From contig QYRS01000003.1 in assembly GCA_006503535.1 (NCBI GenBank), positions 3,348,001 to 3,412,000 on the forward strand: a stretch of 64,000 nucleotides of DNA. Direction: 5' to 3'. Shown one piece after another: positions 1 through 13,000 of the stretch; the first letter of the stretch is position 1; the number at the start of each line of letters is the position of its first letter. This stretch comes from Arthrinium phaeospermum (lineage: Eukaryota; Ascomycota; Sordariomycetes; Amphisphaeriales; Apiosporaceae). The notes below the pieces were generated by a model that made no database searches, had not been told where the DNA came from, and was given only the letters and a program-made list of their open reading frames with translations. The position numbers were made by a program, and so were the translations under genes.

Positions 1-760
1 TCCACGAGGGGTAATGAAACACAACAAGACCCTCCTTCATACGTGTAGTAGAGGCCGTGCGATATACTCTCAACGTCGTATCAATAGGTCGGAGTACCAA
101 GAGCCTGGTTAAGGGACAAGTCACGTAGGCGTCGGGAGCAGCAGGGTATGATTAAGTGATCTTTTTTGGTAGAATTGAGATATCTCTATCTCGCGGTTGG
201 CTTCCAACCTTGTATTCGAGGGGAAAACTTCGAAAATGGAAGATTGCTCAAAAGAGTCAAGACACAGATCCACTCCAGAAACCGAATGCCTATAGAAAGG
301 CAAGGGGCCACCACCCCCCTTTCGCTTGGCCTCATTCCTCCACAGGCACGTCGTTTTTACATATATCCCAACATGGAGCATCGCTCGTCTCGTCCCTCCC
401 CAACGGTGTGATGGCTACAGGCTTCCGCTTTCGCTGTTCATCTTCAAGAAAGTAGAAGTAAAAGGAAAAAGAAATTACTGCCCCGCGCCTCGGGCCCAGG
501 GACATCCGCTGGCGGCGAATCAAACAGTAAACAAACAAGGCGACAAAGGCCAGTAGTAGTGGTAGTACCAGAAACGCCAGTTGATACATAAATCTCCCAA
601 TAGACAAAAACAAGACAGAAAGGAAATATCATGTGACAGAGGTATAAGTTAGTGTAAATCCACGCTTCCACCATGACGTTCATTAGACACCCAAAGGGAT
701 GCCATCGTCCGAGATCTTCAGATAGCACATGTCTGCAGTCGAGGCGCAACTGGCGACTGC
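1..760. other. 3' flank of the DENN gene, no gene seen
   Basis: The longest open frames here are about 100 codons, overlap on both strands and show no recognisable domain. The stretch probably holds the 3' UTR and terminator of the minus-strand DENN gene that ends at 761. Confidence 0.6.
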
Positions 761-3553
761 TTAGCGAGTGCCGCCGAGAGCGCTAATTCTAGCACCCGAC
801 GGACGGTGGAGCAAGCTGCCGGCATGCTTGCCGACGATACCAGGCTCCTGGGAGATGGTCTCGGTGTCGCTGCGGCCAGCAAGGCTCTCCTCGTCATCCT
901 CGACGATCTTGGTGGGGATCTCGTTGTGCATCGTGTACTGCTGGCTCGATCGCTCAGGGGTGGTCATGGTCGACGCGAAAGACATCGATGTGCTGCTCCT
1001 GTTGGGGATCAGATCCGGAGTAGGAGGGATGCTGGATGTGCGTCCGGATGGGTGGAGAAGACTCTCGTCGCCGGCCTCGGAGGTGGCGGCGGAGTGGCCA
1101 TCATCGCTCTGTGCGCCAGAGATGTTGCTAGCCCGGCGGGAGCTGCGGGAGTGGGTGCGAGGGGAGCGAGGCTCGTACTCGTGGTCGTGAGCCAGCTGCA
1201 GACTCTCGACAGCAGCCTGGCACTGCTCGGCAATGTTGCGGATGATGTGAGCAATAGCATCCGTCTTGTCCTTGAGATGGCGATCGGCAACGTCATTGAA
1301 GCTAGCATTGCCAAGGCGGTTGTTAGCGCTTTGAGCGCGGGCAAGCGTCTTTCCAAGGCGCTCATCTTTCGCTAGACTCGGTATTAGCAAAACGAAAAAA
1401 TCTCCCAAACTATCGATCCGTGGTGGGTACTTACCGGCATTCTCCGCATCTTCAGCGCTGATCTCGGCGACGTTGTCCTCCTCGTAGCCGGCGGCGACCT
1501 CATCAGCCAGCTCGTCGGGCTTGGTGAGAGAGTGGACCAGGTGCTCCATATGGTGCGATTGGCCGCCAATCAGGCTGCGCAGGTGCAGCACAACCCGACG
1601 GGCCTCATCACGCTGGCGCGAGAGGGTGGTGTTGGTGTGCTGCAGAGCAGACAGCTCCTTCTTGTTCCTCTTGCGTTCGCGCTCAAGCTCCTCGGCAATC
1701 TCTTGCTGCAGAACAAGAGCCTCGAGAGCATCGTCTCGTTGCTTCTCGGTTCCAGTAAGGCGAACGGAGAGTCTGGCGTTGTCGTCCTTCTGCTGGTCAA
1801 TAAGACCACCAAGGCGACGGTTCTCGCGCTTGTGGTTCTCAATCTTGACCTTGAGATCGGATGTCTCCTTGTTGAGCTGCTCGGCAAATGCCTGGAACTT
1901 AAGGAACTGAGTCTTGAAGCTCTCCAGTTCCTCGACCAAGTAGTTGTTGCGCTTCGTAACCTTGTTGAGCTCGGTATCCATGCGTCCCTTGAGGTTGATG
2001 AAGTCTTGCCATGCCTCCATAGCATCACGCGAGTACTGGTTGCGCTCTCTGACAATCTCGTTCAGGTGTCGCATCGAAACCTTGGTCATCAAGGGCTTCT
2101 TCTGGGCGCCTCCGAATACCGCCTTCAATCCGGAGTTTCGGCCCATCTTCTCACAAACGTGATCCATGACAGACATGACGGCATCCTGGTTCCACCAATC
2201 GGGATCCTCGATCGACTCAACCTCACCGCGCATGACGATGATCTGGCCGGCAGGCACAAGCTTACCTCCGCCATAAGCCGAACGAAGGTGCGCAGGTACA
2301 CCAGACGGCGTGACATCGCTCTTCAGGGCCTGAGTAAGGCGGCTGACAAACTTGTTACGCTGGCCGGGTGTGAGGGCTGTGGGCGGGCTTGATGTGAGTA
2401 CGAAGTTGCGGTCCAGGTCAACCACCAAGGCGTCAGTAGGCGCAGTGAAGAGCGAGCGGCACTCGGCAGTAATACCCAGGATGTACGGGCCAGGCTCCTG
2501 AACGAGCTCCTTGGCGTGCCGGGCATGAACCACGGGAACGTACAGGCCACTCCACTCGTAAACTCTAACACAGAATCTAATCGTCTCCGCAGCCATTGTC
2601 AGCATAGCGGGGTAGTGGCTGACGAAGATAATGCGGCGGGTAGGAGAAATTGCTGCCTCGGCAACACCAACAATGTTGGGAATCGACAGACATGTCCAGA
2701 GCGGCCACATCGCGAAGTTCTGGAAGCCCGTCGGTGATGATGGGAACTGATAGCACAGGGCGTAATCCTTCATATCGATACGAACGAGGTCATTGAGACG
2801 CGGCGCGGGGAAGCTCAGGATTCTCGAAACCTCCTCGGCATGGAAAAGGTTGGTTGCCTTGTTCCAGTGAATCCACATACCTCGGAGGTAGTCGCCCAAA
2901 AGGTTGTACAACGGATAACGCGAAAGGAAGGAAAGACAGTACGGAATCCAATACGTCTCGTCCGCATTGTCGTAGAAATCGGGTTCGGTGCGCTTCCTCA
3001 GGTCACGAATAGTCTCGGCTCTCTTCTCGTCTGCTCGAGACCAGACACGGAGACAGATGCCGTACAGAGTGTGGGAGGAGTCTTGCTGGAGCACGAAGGC
3101 ATGGTGGACGCAGTGAGGTTGGCTGCGGCCGGTGCAGATCTCGACATCGTGGGGGAAGCAGGCCCTCATTGCGGCATGTAACGAACGAGCAATCTCGTTA
3201 TCTTGTTCCAGCCTGGGACTGCTGCCAAGGATCTCGGGGAGCCAGAATTGCCCAACGGCACCCTTCATGTGTCCAATCTTGCCCTGAGCCGGGGCAGGAG
3301 CCTTGACCCATTGAGACGGTTCCCGTCCAACACCGCATACCATGTAAGCATGGGTCAAAGTCTTTGGTGTCCTCTGCTGAGGCTTGCTGTTCAAAGTCGA
3401 GGGGATCGGCTGCGTGATGCGCGAGTGCAGAGACGAGGTTCGGCTGGGGATGACCAGGCTGGTGTCGTTCTGGTCCCGCGTACTCGGTCGAGCATCGCGG
3501 TCGCTGGTGCGCGGACGCATAAAGGACGATTGGGTGTTGAGTGACGGCGCCAT
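761..3553 (-). CDS. DENN (AEX-3) domain protein, putative Rab GEF
   Basis: The open frame is 930 codons. The order fits a tripartite DENN module: uDENN from about residue 67 (AYMVCGVGREPSQWVK), cDENN from about 200 (WIPYCLSFLSRYPLYNLLGD), and dDENN from about 370 (VVDLDRNFVLTSSPP). A long coiled coil follows (about 497-660), then a Ser/Thr-rich tail. DENN proteins are known to act as guanine nucleotide exchange factors for Rab GTPases in membrane traffic; the substrate Rab cannot be told here. A probable intron lies in frame at 1372-1434 (donor GTAAGT, branch GCTAATAC, acceptor CTAG, 63 nt). Removing it gives 909 aa and replaces a hydrophobic insert with a continuous A-A-K-D-E-R join. The start at 3553 is the first ATG of the frame. 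The gene stands alone, facing a 14-kb gene-poor region. Confidence 0.88.
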   Translation of the reverse strand: MAPSLNTQSSFMRPRTSDRDARPSTRDQNDTSLVIPSRTSSLHSRITQPIPSTLNSKPQQRTPKTLTHAYMVCGVGREPSQWVKAPAPAQGKIGHMKGAVGQFWLPEILGSSPRLEQDNEIARSLHAAMRACFPHDVEICTGRSQPHCVHHAFVLQQDSSHTLYGICLRVWSRADEKRAETIRDLRKRTEPDFYDNADETYWIPYCLSFLSRYPLYNLLGDYLRGMWIHWNKATNLFHAEEVSRILSFPAPRLNDLVRIDMKDYALCYQFPSSPTGFQNFAMWPLWTCLSIPNIVGVAEAAISPTRRIIFVSHYPAMLTMAAETIRFCVRVYEWSGLYVPVVHARHAKELVQEPGPYILGITAECRSLFTAPTDALVVDLDRNFVLTSSPPTALTPGQRNKFVSRLTQALKSDVTPSGVPAHLRSAYGGGKLVPAGQIIVMRGEVESIEDPDWWNQDAVMSVMDHVCEKMGRNSGLKAVFGGAQKKPLMTKVSMRHLNEIVRERNQYSRDAMEAWQDFINLKGRMDTELNKVTKRNNYLVEELESFKTQFLKFQAFAEQLNKETSDLKVKIENHKRENRRLGGLIDQQKDDNARLSVRLTGTEKQRDDALEALVLQQEIAEELERERKRNKKELSALQHTNTTLSRQRDEARRVVLHLRSLIGGQSHHMEHLVHSLTKPDELADEVAAGYEEDNVAEISAEDAENAGKYPPRIDSLGDFFVLLIPSLAKDERLGKTLARAQSANNRLGNASFNDVADRHLKDKTDAIAHIIRNIAEQCQAAVESLQLAHDHEYEPRSPRTHSRSSRRASNISGAQSDDGHSAATSEAGDESLLHPSGRTSSIPPTPDLIPNRSSTSMSFASTMTTPERSSQQYTMHNEIPTKIVEDDEESLAGRSDTETISQEPGIVGKHAGSLLHRPSGARISALGGTR
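1372..1434 (-). other. In-frame 63-nt intron of the DENN gene
   Basis: On the minus strand it begins GTAAGT, has GCTAATAC about 15 nt before the end and finishes in TCTAG. It is a multiple of three with no stop, so unspliced mRNA would still be translated, adding 21 residues. The encoded insert is hydrophobic and unlike the acidic and polar sequence around it, which favours intron over exon. Confidence 0.75.
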
Positions 3554-3966
3554 GGCGAAGAAGTTGCTGTAATGGTATTATGGGTTTGGTGCAAAGTCCT
3601 GCGGCGCGCGCGGGAGGTAATATTGGCCAGTCCGGAAGAGAAACGAATGATCCAGGACACGGCGAAACAGCAACTAAGCTGACTATGAATTGGCGTCCAG
3701 GGAAAGGCAAACCAGTCAGGATCAAAGGCCCGACGAGAAAGAGTCGAGTGCAGGGAGGTCCTGGGGATTTGGGCAATCCGAACTTCCTGATACCGGGATA
3801 GGTCACACTGCAAGCAGCCGGTTGATACTGGTTTGAGATGAACCAGAGTCGTTCGGGACTGTTCAATTAATCTTGCGACTAATTGACCAGGCGACACAGA
3901 CTTGCTGCAACCCGCCTTGAGTGGGGGGAGGAAAAGAACGGAAGGAGGTGAAGATATGGTGCATCC

Positions 3967-4004
3967 AGAAAGGGAGAGAAGGAGAGGAGAGAAGAGGAAA
4001 AGGG
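3967..4004 (-). promoter_or_regulatory. CT-rich promoter tract upstream of the DENN gene
   Basis: This is an almost pure purine run on the plus strand, so pyrimidine-rich in the direction of the DENN gene, starting about 415 bp before its ATG. CT-rich tracts are common near fungal transcription starts; the role here is inferred. Confidence 0.35.
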
Positions 4005-7000
4005 TAGGCAGGCAATTTAGGTAAGTAATAGGTTAGCAGGTTTAGGTAGGCGACGGGGATGGGATAGGCATGGGATGGGATAGGATTGATGGGGTGTGGG
4101 CAGGGAGGAGGACCTAGCGCACCGAACGAGCTTCGAGAAGGGGGGGACTACTTGTTGCTGCTTGTACTGACTTGGGACCATGTACATACTCTCCCCGTCC
4201 GAGACCAAAAACTCATAATAGCGATGGTCTCAGTTGCATTGCTCGTCAACATTTGTTATTAAAAATATCTGAAAGTACCTAACTGCCGCCACAGTTACTG
4301 AGGTCGTGTCTGGTGACCACATCACACACCTCCCCAGTGCACGCCTCACACTCATTCATCCTCTCTCCTAGAGGATTTGGCTGTAGCACTGGGAGTGGAA
4401 TACCGTCACCACGACTAGCACCGAGTTGGTAGAGATGGTAGCCTCCTCAGTCAGTGCTACTTTATGCGACCCCGGTAAAAAATAAAAAAAACAAAAGCTA
4501 CGATCGGGAGAAAAGCAGACGCTTTCTTGTCTGCAATTGAATTTGGGTTTCTTCTTTTCTTTTCGAAGGACCAGACATCGCTTCTATTGAATCATCCCGC
4601 AGGTGGGAAGGATTGCTACCTACCCTACCTGCTTGCTCCCCAGCACTCTCCCCACTACCGTGTCGATTACATACGCCAGGGGAATTGCCTGCATATTTCC
4701 AATACGATACTAAGTACGTACTTATGTAAGTATTGTATCCACTACACAGAGTAGCGAAGGGGAGACACTACAGTAGCAAGGAGAGAGATCAACATCCTCA
4801 GTTGAAGAGAGGGGCATGGCCTTTTTCGCCTTCTTCTTTCGTTTTCCCTCTACTCAGGTACCTCCTTCCAAATGCTTGCTTGCTCCTGGAGACCGGATGT
4901 TGGCAAATTGGTTTCGACTTGAACGGACATCCCAACCGAGCAGGCGAGTAGCAAGCAGAACGCCCCCACCTGCGCAACCCCCAGAATGGCGAACACCCCC
5001 TGTCGTGCTCCTTGCTGCATCCATGACGGGGCCCCTGTAGATTCAATTTTCGGGCTGGTCCACCCTTTCCAGGTACAGCCAATCCTGATGCGAGGCGCTG
5101 CCCGGGGCTTCAAGCTAGTGTGGATCCGAGGGTCCGGCCTTGACCCAAGCTCGTCCAAGTTTACGCCATTTTGAGTGGAACGGCCTGGAGATGAGCGATA
5201 TGAAAGGAAAAAGAAAATAAAAGAGACGGATCGCGAGTGACAGAAGGAGAAGAGTTTCATTTGTGACTGGCTACCGGTAGGTATCACCAGAAGTATCACC
5301 ACCACTCTCGTCGCAAATATTCTTTAGACGGGCTTACGGGATACTCTCCAACGGCACCAGATACAGAACAAGCAGCATATGAGAGATTACTTTCGTGCCG
5401 GTGGGCGCCACGCTGCACCGGAGCTGACAGCCAACTACCGGTAGACGACGCCTCGCCTCTTGACCCATCATCGTCTCCATTGGCCTACATATGCTTTTCA
5501 CTCTTAGTTTGGCCAAGCACCAGGAGCCAGTACGTATTAGTATGCACACAACGTCGCACAGGAGATGCATATCCACCTGCAGAGGCACCGGGAGGTAAGC
5601 AAACAACCAGGACCTAAAAGTAGCTGTCGCCATCTTTTAAACTCTGCAGGAAGGTGGTCAGAAGACGGAGAGCCGCCGCGGACGCAACAGGTAGGTAGGG
5701 CAGATGCACGCATGGTTGAGGTCGTCGAAAACGGTCAGTTCAGGACGGCCACTGCAGCCAGCGCTTGATGAAATACATCCATGCTCTGGCCCCAGGTTTG
5801 GGAAGCAGACACACCCAGCCCTGTGGACGTTTGTTATTGTGTGGTCCGCGAAAGGGAAGGAATGAAAGCATAGGGCACGGCTCAGCGGGATCAAACGGCT
5901 TGGGCCGGTCTTTGGTCACCAGACGACGAACGGCACAATAAAAAGCGAGGGGGGAAAAAGTAAGTAAGTGTGCGGTGCTAATCAAGGACGAACCTAGCTT
6001 TTGCGCTTCGTTAGGGGGAAAACGTTCGTTCGCACGGCAGTCAAGTCAAGACCTAGACGCTGAGTGAGTAAGTAGGCCAAGATGGGTGTACGATGCCATC
6101 GACGAGACAGATCTCAACCAACGTTGTTTTTGAGTGCGCTGTTCATTCTTACCGCAATATGTTTTGACTCTGGTGATCGGTTTGCTTCTTTTCTCCTCTC
6201 TTCCTGTCGCCGGCCTTTCATGTCTCAATCTGAAGCGTTGGGGGGCGTGGGATTGAGTGGCGGAGTGAGGAGTGATCCTCGCCCAGCATCCGGGTCCGTC
6301 TCTGCATCGGTCCAGAGCTGGCTGGCACCTCCACGCAATTGCTTCACGTGTCTGACATCTTCAGCCCTTCTCTCCGTGATAAATCATGTCTCAGAAAAAG
6401 GTATGTATGGCCCCATTCCGTTTACCCGCTGACATAGCCACATACGAATCATAAGTGTAAAGCGACACCTCTATGAACGAGCGATAGTGTAAGCCTACTG
6501 AATGTCCAAAGGCTGCCGTGAAGGTGTAAGTATAGCTAACCTAGGGGCCAACCAGCATCGGCTCTTGCCCCGAACCCAGTATTCGGTTGGGGGCCACGGT
6601 TTTTCGCCAAGTTTATAGTGACCAAGCACTACTTTTATGCATCTGGGCTAGGGTACACATGGCAACTCTTTTTCTCAGTGCAACGCTAGGCGGGCATCGG
6701 ACAATTTTCTGGTGTTGACGACTCAGAGGGCTCCAACTGTCAGGGGTAAGGGTCAGTATGCGACGAAAGCATGCAATCACTTTATCACTCTTGCTCTTTT
6801 GATTGCCTGTTTCGAAATGGCTGCTGCCGTCGAGTCTTGTTCCGCGAATGCAACCCCCTCTTTTCGACATCAAACATAGTCGAAGAAGCAAGGCCGAGAC
6901 ATGCTGCATGTTTCCATGTTCATAAACAAAACCAACTAAGGGGACGGATACCAGCCGTGGGTGATTAATCGCTCGCAAGCCGTTGCCGAAATGCTGTCCG

Positions 7001-10000
7001 GCTGCACGCTATGACAGTTACCTGGGTCGCACCAGCTGAAGTCCCCAGTAAGGGAAAGTGGGGATCATCGGCCCATGCCTATCAGCTCACCAGAGTACCT
7101 CGTCAACGCCTCTCGACTCTGCGCCGTCTCGCCGTCAGCGGGGTCACGAAGCACGTGTGTGTTTATTGGACAGCCAAAACTGTTAGAGCAACCTGTCAAA
7201 AGCGGCGGATGGCTTTTCTCAGCTGAAAAGGCAAACATTGAAGAATATGTATGGTCGTTCTTGTGGATATCCGAGGCCAGTCCGCGCCAGAAAAGCGTTA
7301 CTACTCACAGAGCCGCACAGAACTCTCTCCCTCTCTCTCCAGATCTCTCTCTCTCTTCTCTTTGGTCCCAGTTCCAGGATTTGCCCAGTCTCCAGTGAAT
7401 GGCCCGGATACACCCTAAGCTCTTGTGGTCTAAATAAAGTGTGTAACGCGGCCGGACCAGACATCGACTACCTACATACTCTGGAGACTGGCACGGTACT
7501 TCAACCCTGATTTTGCCTGCCGCGCCATGCTTGAACAAGTATCCCACTCGTTTGCAGTAGAGAGCCCCGCCAACCCGCTTCATGCTGCCAGCAGCCGGCC
7601 GTCCACCGAGCGAGGGACCTGGCATTGGGCAGATCCCCCTGTACCTAGGTAACCAAGAAATCTGCTAACCTACTGCACGATGTGTGCATCACATCAATCA
7701 GCACTAACATCGACCCAAGAACCAGACGGACCAGGCAAACGGTGGTCCAAAACCCAACTAAGAAAGCTCGTGTTGCAGTGATGATGATGCGAGTGCGCAC
7801 TCGTACATGAAGGCCAAGTAAGGCGGGCGACCAAATATACCTCAAAACATATTGTACCTTATATTTTTGGCTGTTGCATCTTGAGCATTTCCCAGGATGC
7901 ACGCGTACCCTCCCAACAGCGGCCACCAACCCTGGGCAGTCCGCCCTTGGGCCTCTCGGTCCCCTTCTAGAAATTTGGGTGGCAGGGTAGTGATGTGATG
8001 GGCGTGCAGCAACCGCATCGTCACACCGGGCGATCGACGAACGCCATTCGATCTCGGCCCAAACGCTGTTACCACCCACCCAGACAGTAGGTAATGTCTA
8101 TGAGGCAATTCGAGGGGTCGCTGCCAGGTAAGGAGAAGAGAGCAAAAGTCGATATCTGATTACATGTCCTGAAGGTTTCCCTCAGTTATCACTCTTCTGG
8201 CAGGCGTGTTATGCTGCTGACTGGCCCAGAACTTGTCGGCAATCATGACATACGAGGTAACATTGCATTCATTCCAAACCCTCTTTGCGACCAGAAGGAG
8301 GCGCGACGATCCCCGGCCGCCCGGCGTTTGCTGTCTTCCGGTTCTCATTTCGGCGAATGGCCTGTTAATGATACAACCCCTCTCTGTCTCTCTCAATCCC
8401 TACATCTATGTAAGGTTGGGAATTGGGTGCAGCGATTGCTGAGAAAAAGCTGCTTCCTGCTCGTTGCGTGTAATTGCCATCTGCAGTCCTGAGACTGGAA
8501 GCGAAGCAGAGGTCCTCATGCATGATGGCGGTGCAGCAACTGTCAGTCTGGCAATCTGGGAGCGTTCCACGTTGCGCTAGACCGGGGTGGCCATCATCAT
8601 CCCAACTAATAACACATTGCCCCTGGCCTTAAGCCGTTTCGAGACTGCCAAGGTCGTCCCTTGATCAGGGCTTCTTCGGCATGGATGGGCGGAATCCTGG
8701 TCGGGATTACGCTGATAACCCACCAATGATGAGCCAATCGCCCTTCGTGCAGCGGGAGACTGTCCGTGCTACACAAAACATCAACACGCAATGTTGAAAC
8801 GGTAAAGCACACAGAGTCTGGATGACCGCGGCCAACTGCATGCTGCCAACCAGGAAGGCATCCCATTGCATCGGACCGGATCGCCGGGATGAGCACGAGT
8901 CAATGCGTCGGGCTTCGCGCCGTTCAGATGGCACTGTTTGCGAACGACGACCAGATGACGGCCAGTGGCAAGTCTTGGTAATGCATTGCTTGCCTTTGCC
9001 CTTGCTCTTGCTCTCTGACACGATGGCGGCTTCAAGAGGTGTTCGAAGAAGAAACATCGCAAGTCGCTGAGTGCCGGCCAACTGTTTGACGTCAGTTGAT
9101 GTTGCTTTTTGGGATGGCATATATCCCATCCCCAGCAGCTATAGCAATGGTCCGGCAGCGACAGCAACACCACCACAACAGCCCTTGTGCTAGTTGGCTA
9201 GCTGGCAGATTCCGTAACGCTTTAGCGAACGAGTCTCATGATGAGCAGAAGAAATGACTATCATTCACGGAAGAATTTCATGCATTGCTCGCGGGCATCA
9301 CTAGCCGGGCTCCGCAGCACATGGTTAGCCAGGTCTTCCTTCGTCCACCTTTTATCTGAGCGCACATATAGCCCTGCGTGCGTCCACCTTTTTGCGGCCG
9401 CTCAGATCCGATCGCCGCTCCACCTCTCGGTCATTATCACGCTCCGCCTGGCGGGGACCGAATGAAAATCTCGGTAGTGGTGACCGGTCTGTGTGTTTGA
9501 CCGTGTGCCGCTGCGCAAACCATACCCTTTTCATCGCCTACGATCACGGAGCAAGGCAAGGGACTAGGTTTCAGTTCTCCGAGTATCAGGCCATATTCTT
9601 ATAGTATCAGACACAGGGCTGGCCGAGTTTTTCCGTTGTTGTCGGGCAAAGGCCGCCCGTTCTTCCAATTTCCGAACTTGTGAGCGCACCTCTTAATAGC
9701 CGCGACATTTTCTGGCTGCTGATGTTACTGTAGCAAATCCGATCGCAGACACTCCGGGAAGGCATCATAACAACAGAGTAACCGGGGCAATGATGCTGAG
9801 TGCAAGCGCTCAGACTGGCGAGAGGACCCTTCGCAACCCCTTCCGTTACTGTCGTAGATTCAGCCATCCAACAGATCTAGGCTCTAGGCTTGGCTCCCCA
9901 AAATCTCGGGGCGCCTGTCGGATTTTGGACTCGGCGTGGAAGTTGAACACTGGCCGCTCTACTACTAGCCTCTGGCTATTGTTGCCGTTAATCGCTCATC

Positions 10001-13000
10001 GTCTCCCTACACCTTGGACGGGCCAGCCTGATGGCCAAGAACCGTTGGAACCTTAACCGACCGAACCCTCGTAGTCCCACGCAAATTCCAACTCTGTGCT
10101 TACTCTAATTTAGAGTCTGGAAGCCTCCGGAGTTTATATCCGACAACCTCCCGGCCGTTTGTTCATCATCAGCCAAACTGTAAATGATGCGTGCTGCTGC
10201 TGTACAGTAGCTACATGTGCCCATGGACCGAAAGTATTACGTCGTAGGGGGAGGGTGATCCCTAGCAACAACACCTTCAAGTTTGGGGGGCACTGGGGAT
10301 ACGGGGCCGAAAACTCTCTTTGCCAAAGGGTGGAAGAGCTCGCATACGCCCACCCGCGCACACGCACACACGCACACGCAAATACGCTTTGCGGCGTAGA
10401 GATCCCACGATCCTGCAGTCGCAATTCATTCAACGCTTCACGAACCCTATTTTATCTTCCGAGACATGGGCGTCTAGACCCCCAAGCTCTCTGCGTGGGA
10501 TGACTGCTAGGATCTCTCGTGTAAGCAGCAGATGATTTTGGTGGTGAGCCTGTCTTCCGAGTCGATGGCCACTTGCCCCTGATTTCGGCCTGATCTTGGT
10601 GGGCGGCTGGCCCCCAAAGTCCCACCCCCAAGAACTTTCAAGTGAGGCAAGATAGAGAATTATGACTCAAAACCATGTGTTCCGGTGCTCCATGTATGGC
10701 TTCCGGTGTAGAGATGCCGCATAACTGCATTAGCGTTGGGAAATTCTCGTTTTGCGAAGAGGCGGGTGATGTATTAGCTCCCGGCAGAAAGGCAAGAGAT
10801 GGGAGGGGAGGAGCGCACTGGAGGATACGCCCTGTGTCCTCTCTCATGGTTCCTTAACCACGGGATTCTCTGCTATCATCGATGGGCCGCTTCCTCCCGC
10901 CATGGTGGACATCGAGAGGGACTCATTCCCCATGTGTGGGCATCGAGAGGGATAAGGTAAGCCTTCCTCCCTCGTGGGCCACTCTTGAGTCATGGCTCCT
11001 CCATGGCGGAGACGGCGGAACACCAGGGGATATGAGTAGGGTAGCGGGCATACGAAGGTTGGACACAGCGCGGTGGGAAGAGAAGACTGGCGATATGCAT
11101 TAGGTAGTGGTATATCCACGTCACGGGATATTCTTTCCTCGTACGTCAAAGGTTCGGGGGAGATATGGTCTGAAATGCCATCCAGGTCAACACTAAGGGC
11201 CGCCGTCTTTCTCTCTCTCTCGCAGATTTCTGTCTTCCTGCTGAGCTGATCACCCAACAATAATAAGTACATAGGTAGGTAGGTGGCACCTTCTTCGTTC
11301 TATCTAACAGAGGAGAGACCTTCGAACCATGAAGTGGCCCCTCGTACCTTCCAGCTACATTGAGCGGTATTGTGCCCCTCCCCTTTCCCACATGGAAGTA
11401 ATCAGGAGACGGCCACGGGAACGATAACATAGTCTGTGTCATGAGATATCACAGCTACTACCCGGTTTCTCTTCCGACACTGGTGTTCCTTGTATCCCTT
11501 TAGGTATGTCTTAGGTAGTGGCGCGTTAATCTCCATCGTAAATAGGATTGTACACGGCAAGTGACCGTAGACAAATCTATCAGAACATCTGAGGCGGGTG
11601 GCCAGAGGGCGATGCCAACAAGCAGTTGGTATCGTGGTCGGTTGGTTTCTTGACGCCTGTTTGCCGTCTCTCATCGAAGTCCGCCGACTGGATGGGATGG
11701 GACTACCGCATCCGTCCATAGTTGATCATTGTGACAGTATCTCTGGGTTTTGGAGCCACGGATTGGTCCTCATGTTCCGCAAGATAGAGAGACCCAGGCA
11801 GGCAGGCTTGGAACGGTGAATCCCTGAGTAGGAGTGTTGCTATCTGATACCTTCCCGGACACCTTTCTTCGCCATAAGCACCGTAGCCTCTGGGCAAAAT
11901 CAACAATCGTCCGTTTCACCTAGGTGACCTTGGCGCCAATGGTGAAGCTCCAACACCCACGTTTCGCCGCCTGGTCTAGGGGGATGATCAATTGACATTG
12001 ATTGGGTTTCTTACTATTAGAGAGCTTCTCGAACATCCTTGCATACGCATTGATATGTATAAGTGCGCCCTAGTTGGGAAGCATGACTGTGCTTATACAG
12101 CCCAAGGGGCGAAGCAGGTAGCAATAGATCTTCTACCCATCTTTACGGAGCCAGGTCTCAGTTCAACCATCATACGCACTGGAAACTGCGAGGACAATGT
12201 TACCTAGGTGGAGCTCAGCAGGCTTTTGTGATAAGGGGCTTGGAAAAGGAGGGCTGTGTGTAAGCGAGCATCTTGCCCTGACCTAGGTGTAGATCCGGCT
12301 CACGATAAATGACAGGAGTATTCGCCAAATATTCCCCCTTACTTTGATGAATGATCGATTGAATCATACTCTATCAACGGATAAGCACGGCAGTCCCTCT
12401 CGTCGAGTTGCACAAATACCACCATGCTGTTACCTCCCAAGTGGATGATTCCACACGGAAAGGGGGTTTACTGGAGAACGTGGATATATGATTGATCACG
12501 TCTCTCGTTACGTAGCAAGTAGGTGTATCTAATCCAGACTAAAAATGTATTCATTATCTCTTTAGCGAGCTCTCTACTATGTATGGTCCACCATTAGCGG
12601 ACTGTTTGGCTTCCAAAAGCCCATGTTTTGGTGATGCATTTCATGTTTGTTTTTGCTTTGGCGCGGCCTGATCTGTTTTCAAAGTATCTTGTACGACACG
12701 ATAGAGCCCATCACGCACCACTATCATGAATACGACTGTCGAGTATCTGCCGCATCGAGGGGGAAGGGCGTTGTCAATCAAGAGGCTGGCGACCTACCGT
12801 AGAACTGGACACCTCACCAGTGTGCACAGATGCTACTATCACCATCCCAACGGCTTGGCGCGCGTCGGTCAACTCTCCCGTCGAGATTTCTGCCAGGTTG
12901 AATAAGGAGCCTGCAGTAATCGACCGAGACCACAGCCCGAGACGAATCGAAACATGGAGAGGATCGGGCCATCCGGTCATTACCACTGAAGATCAATAGC

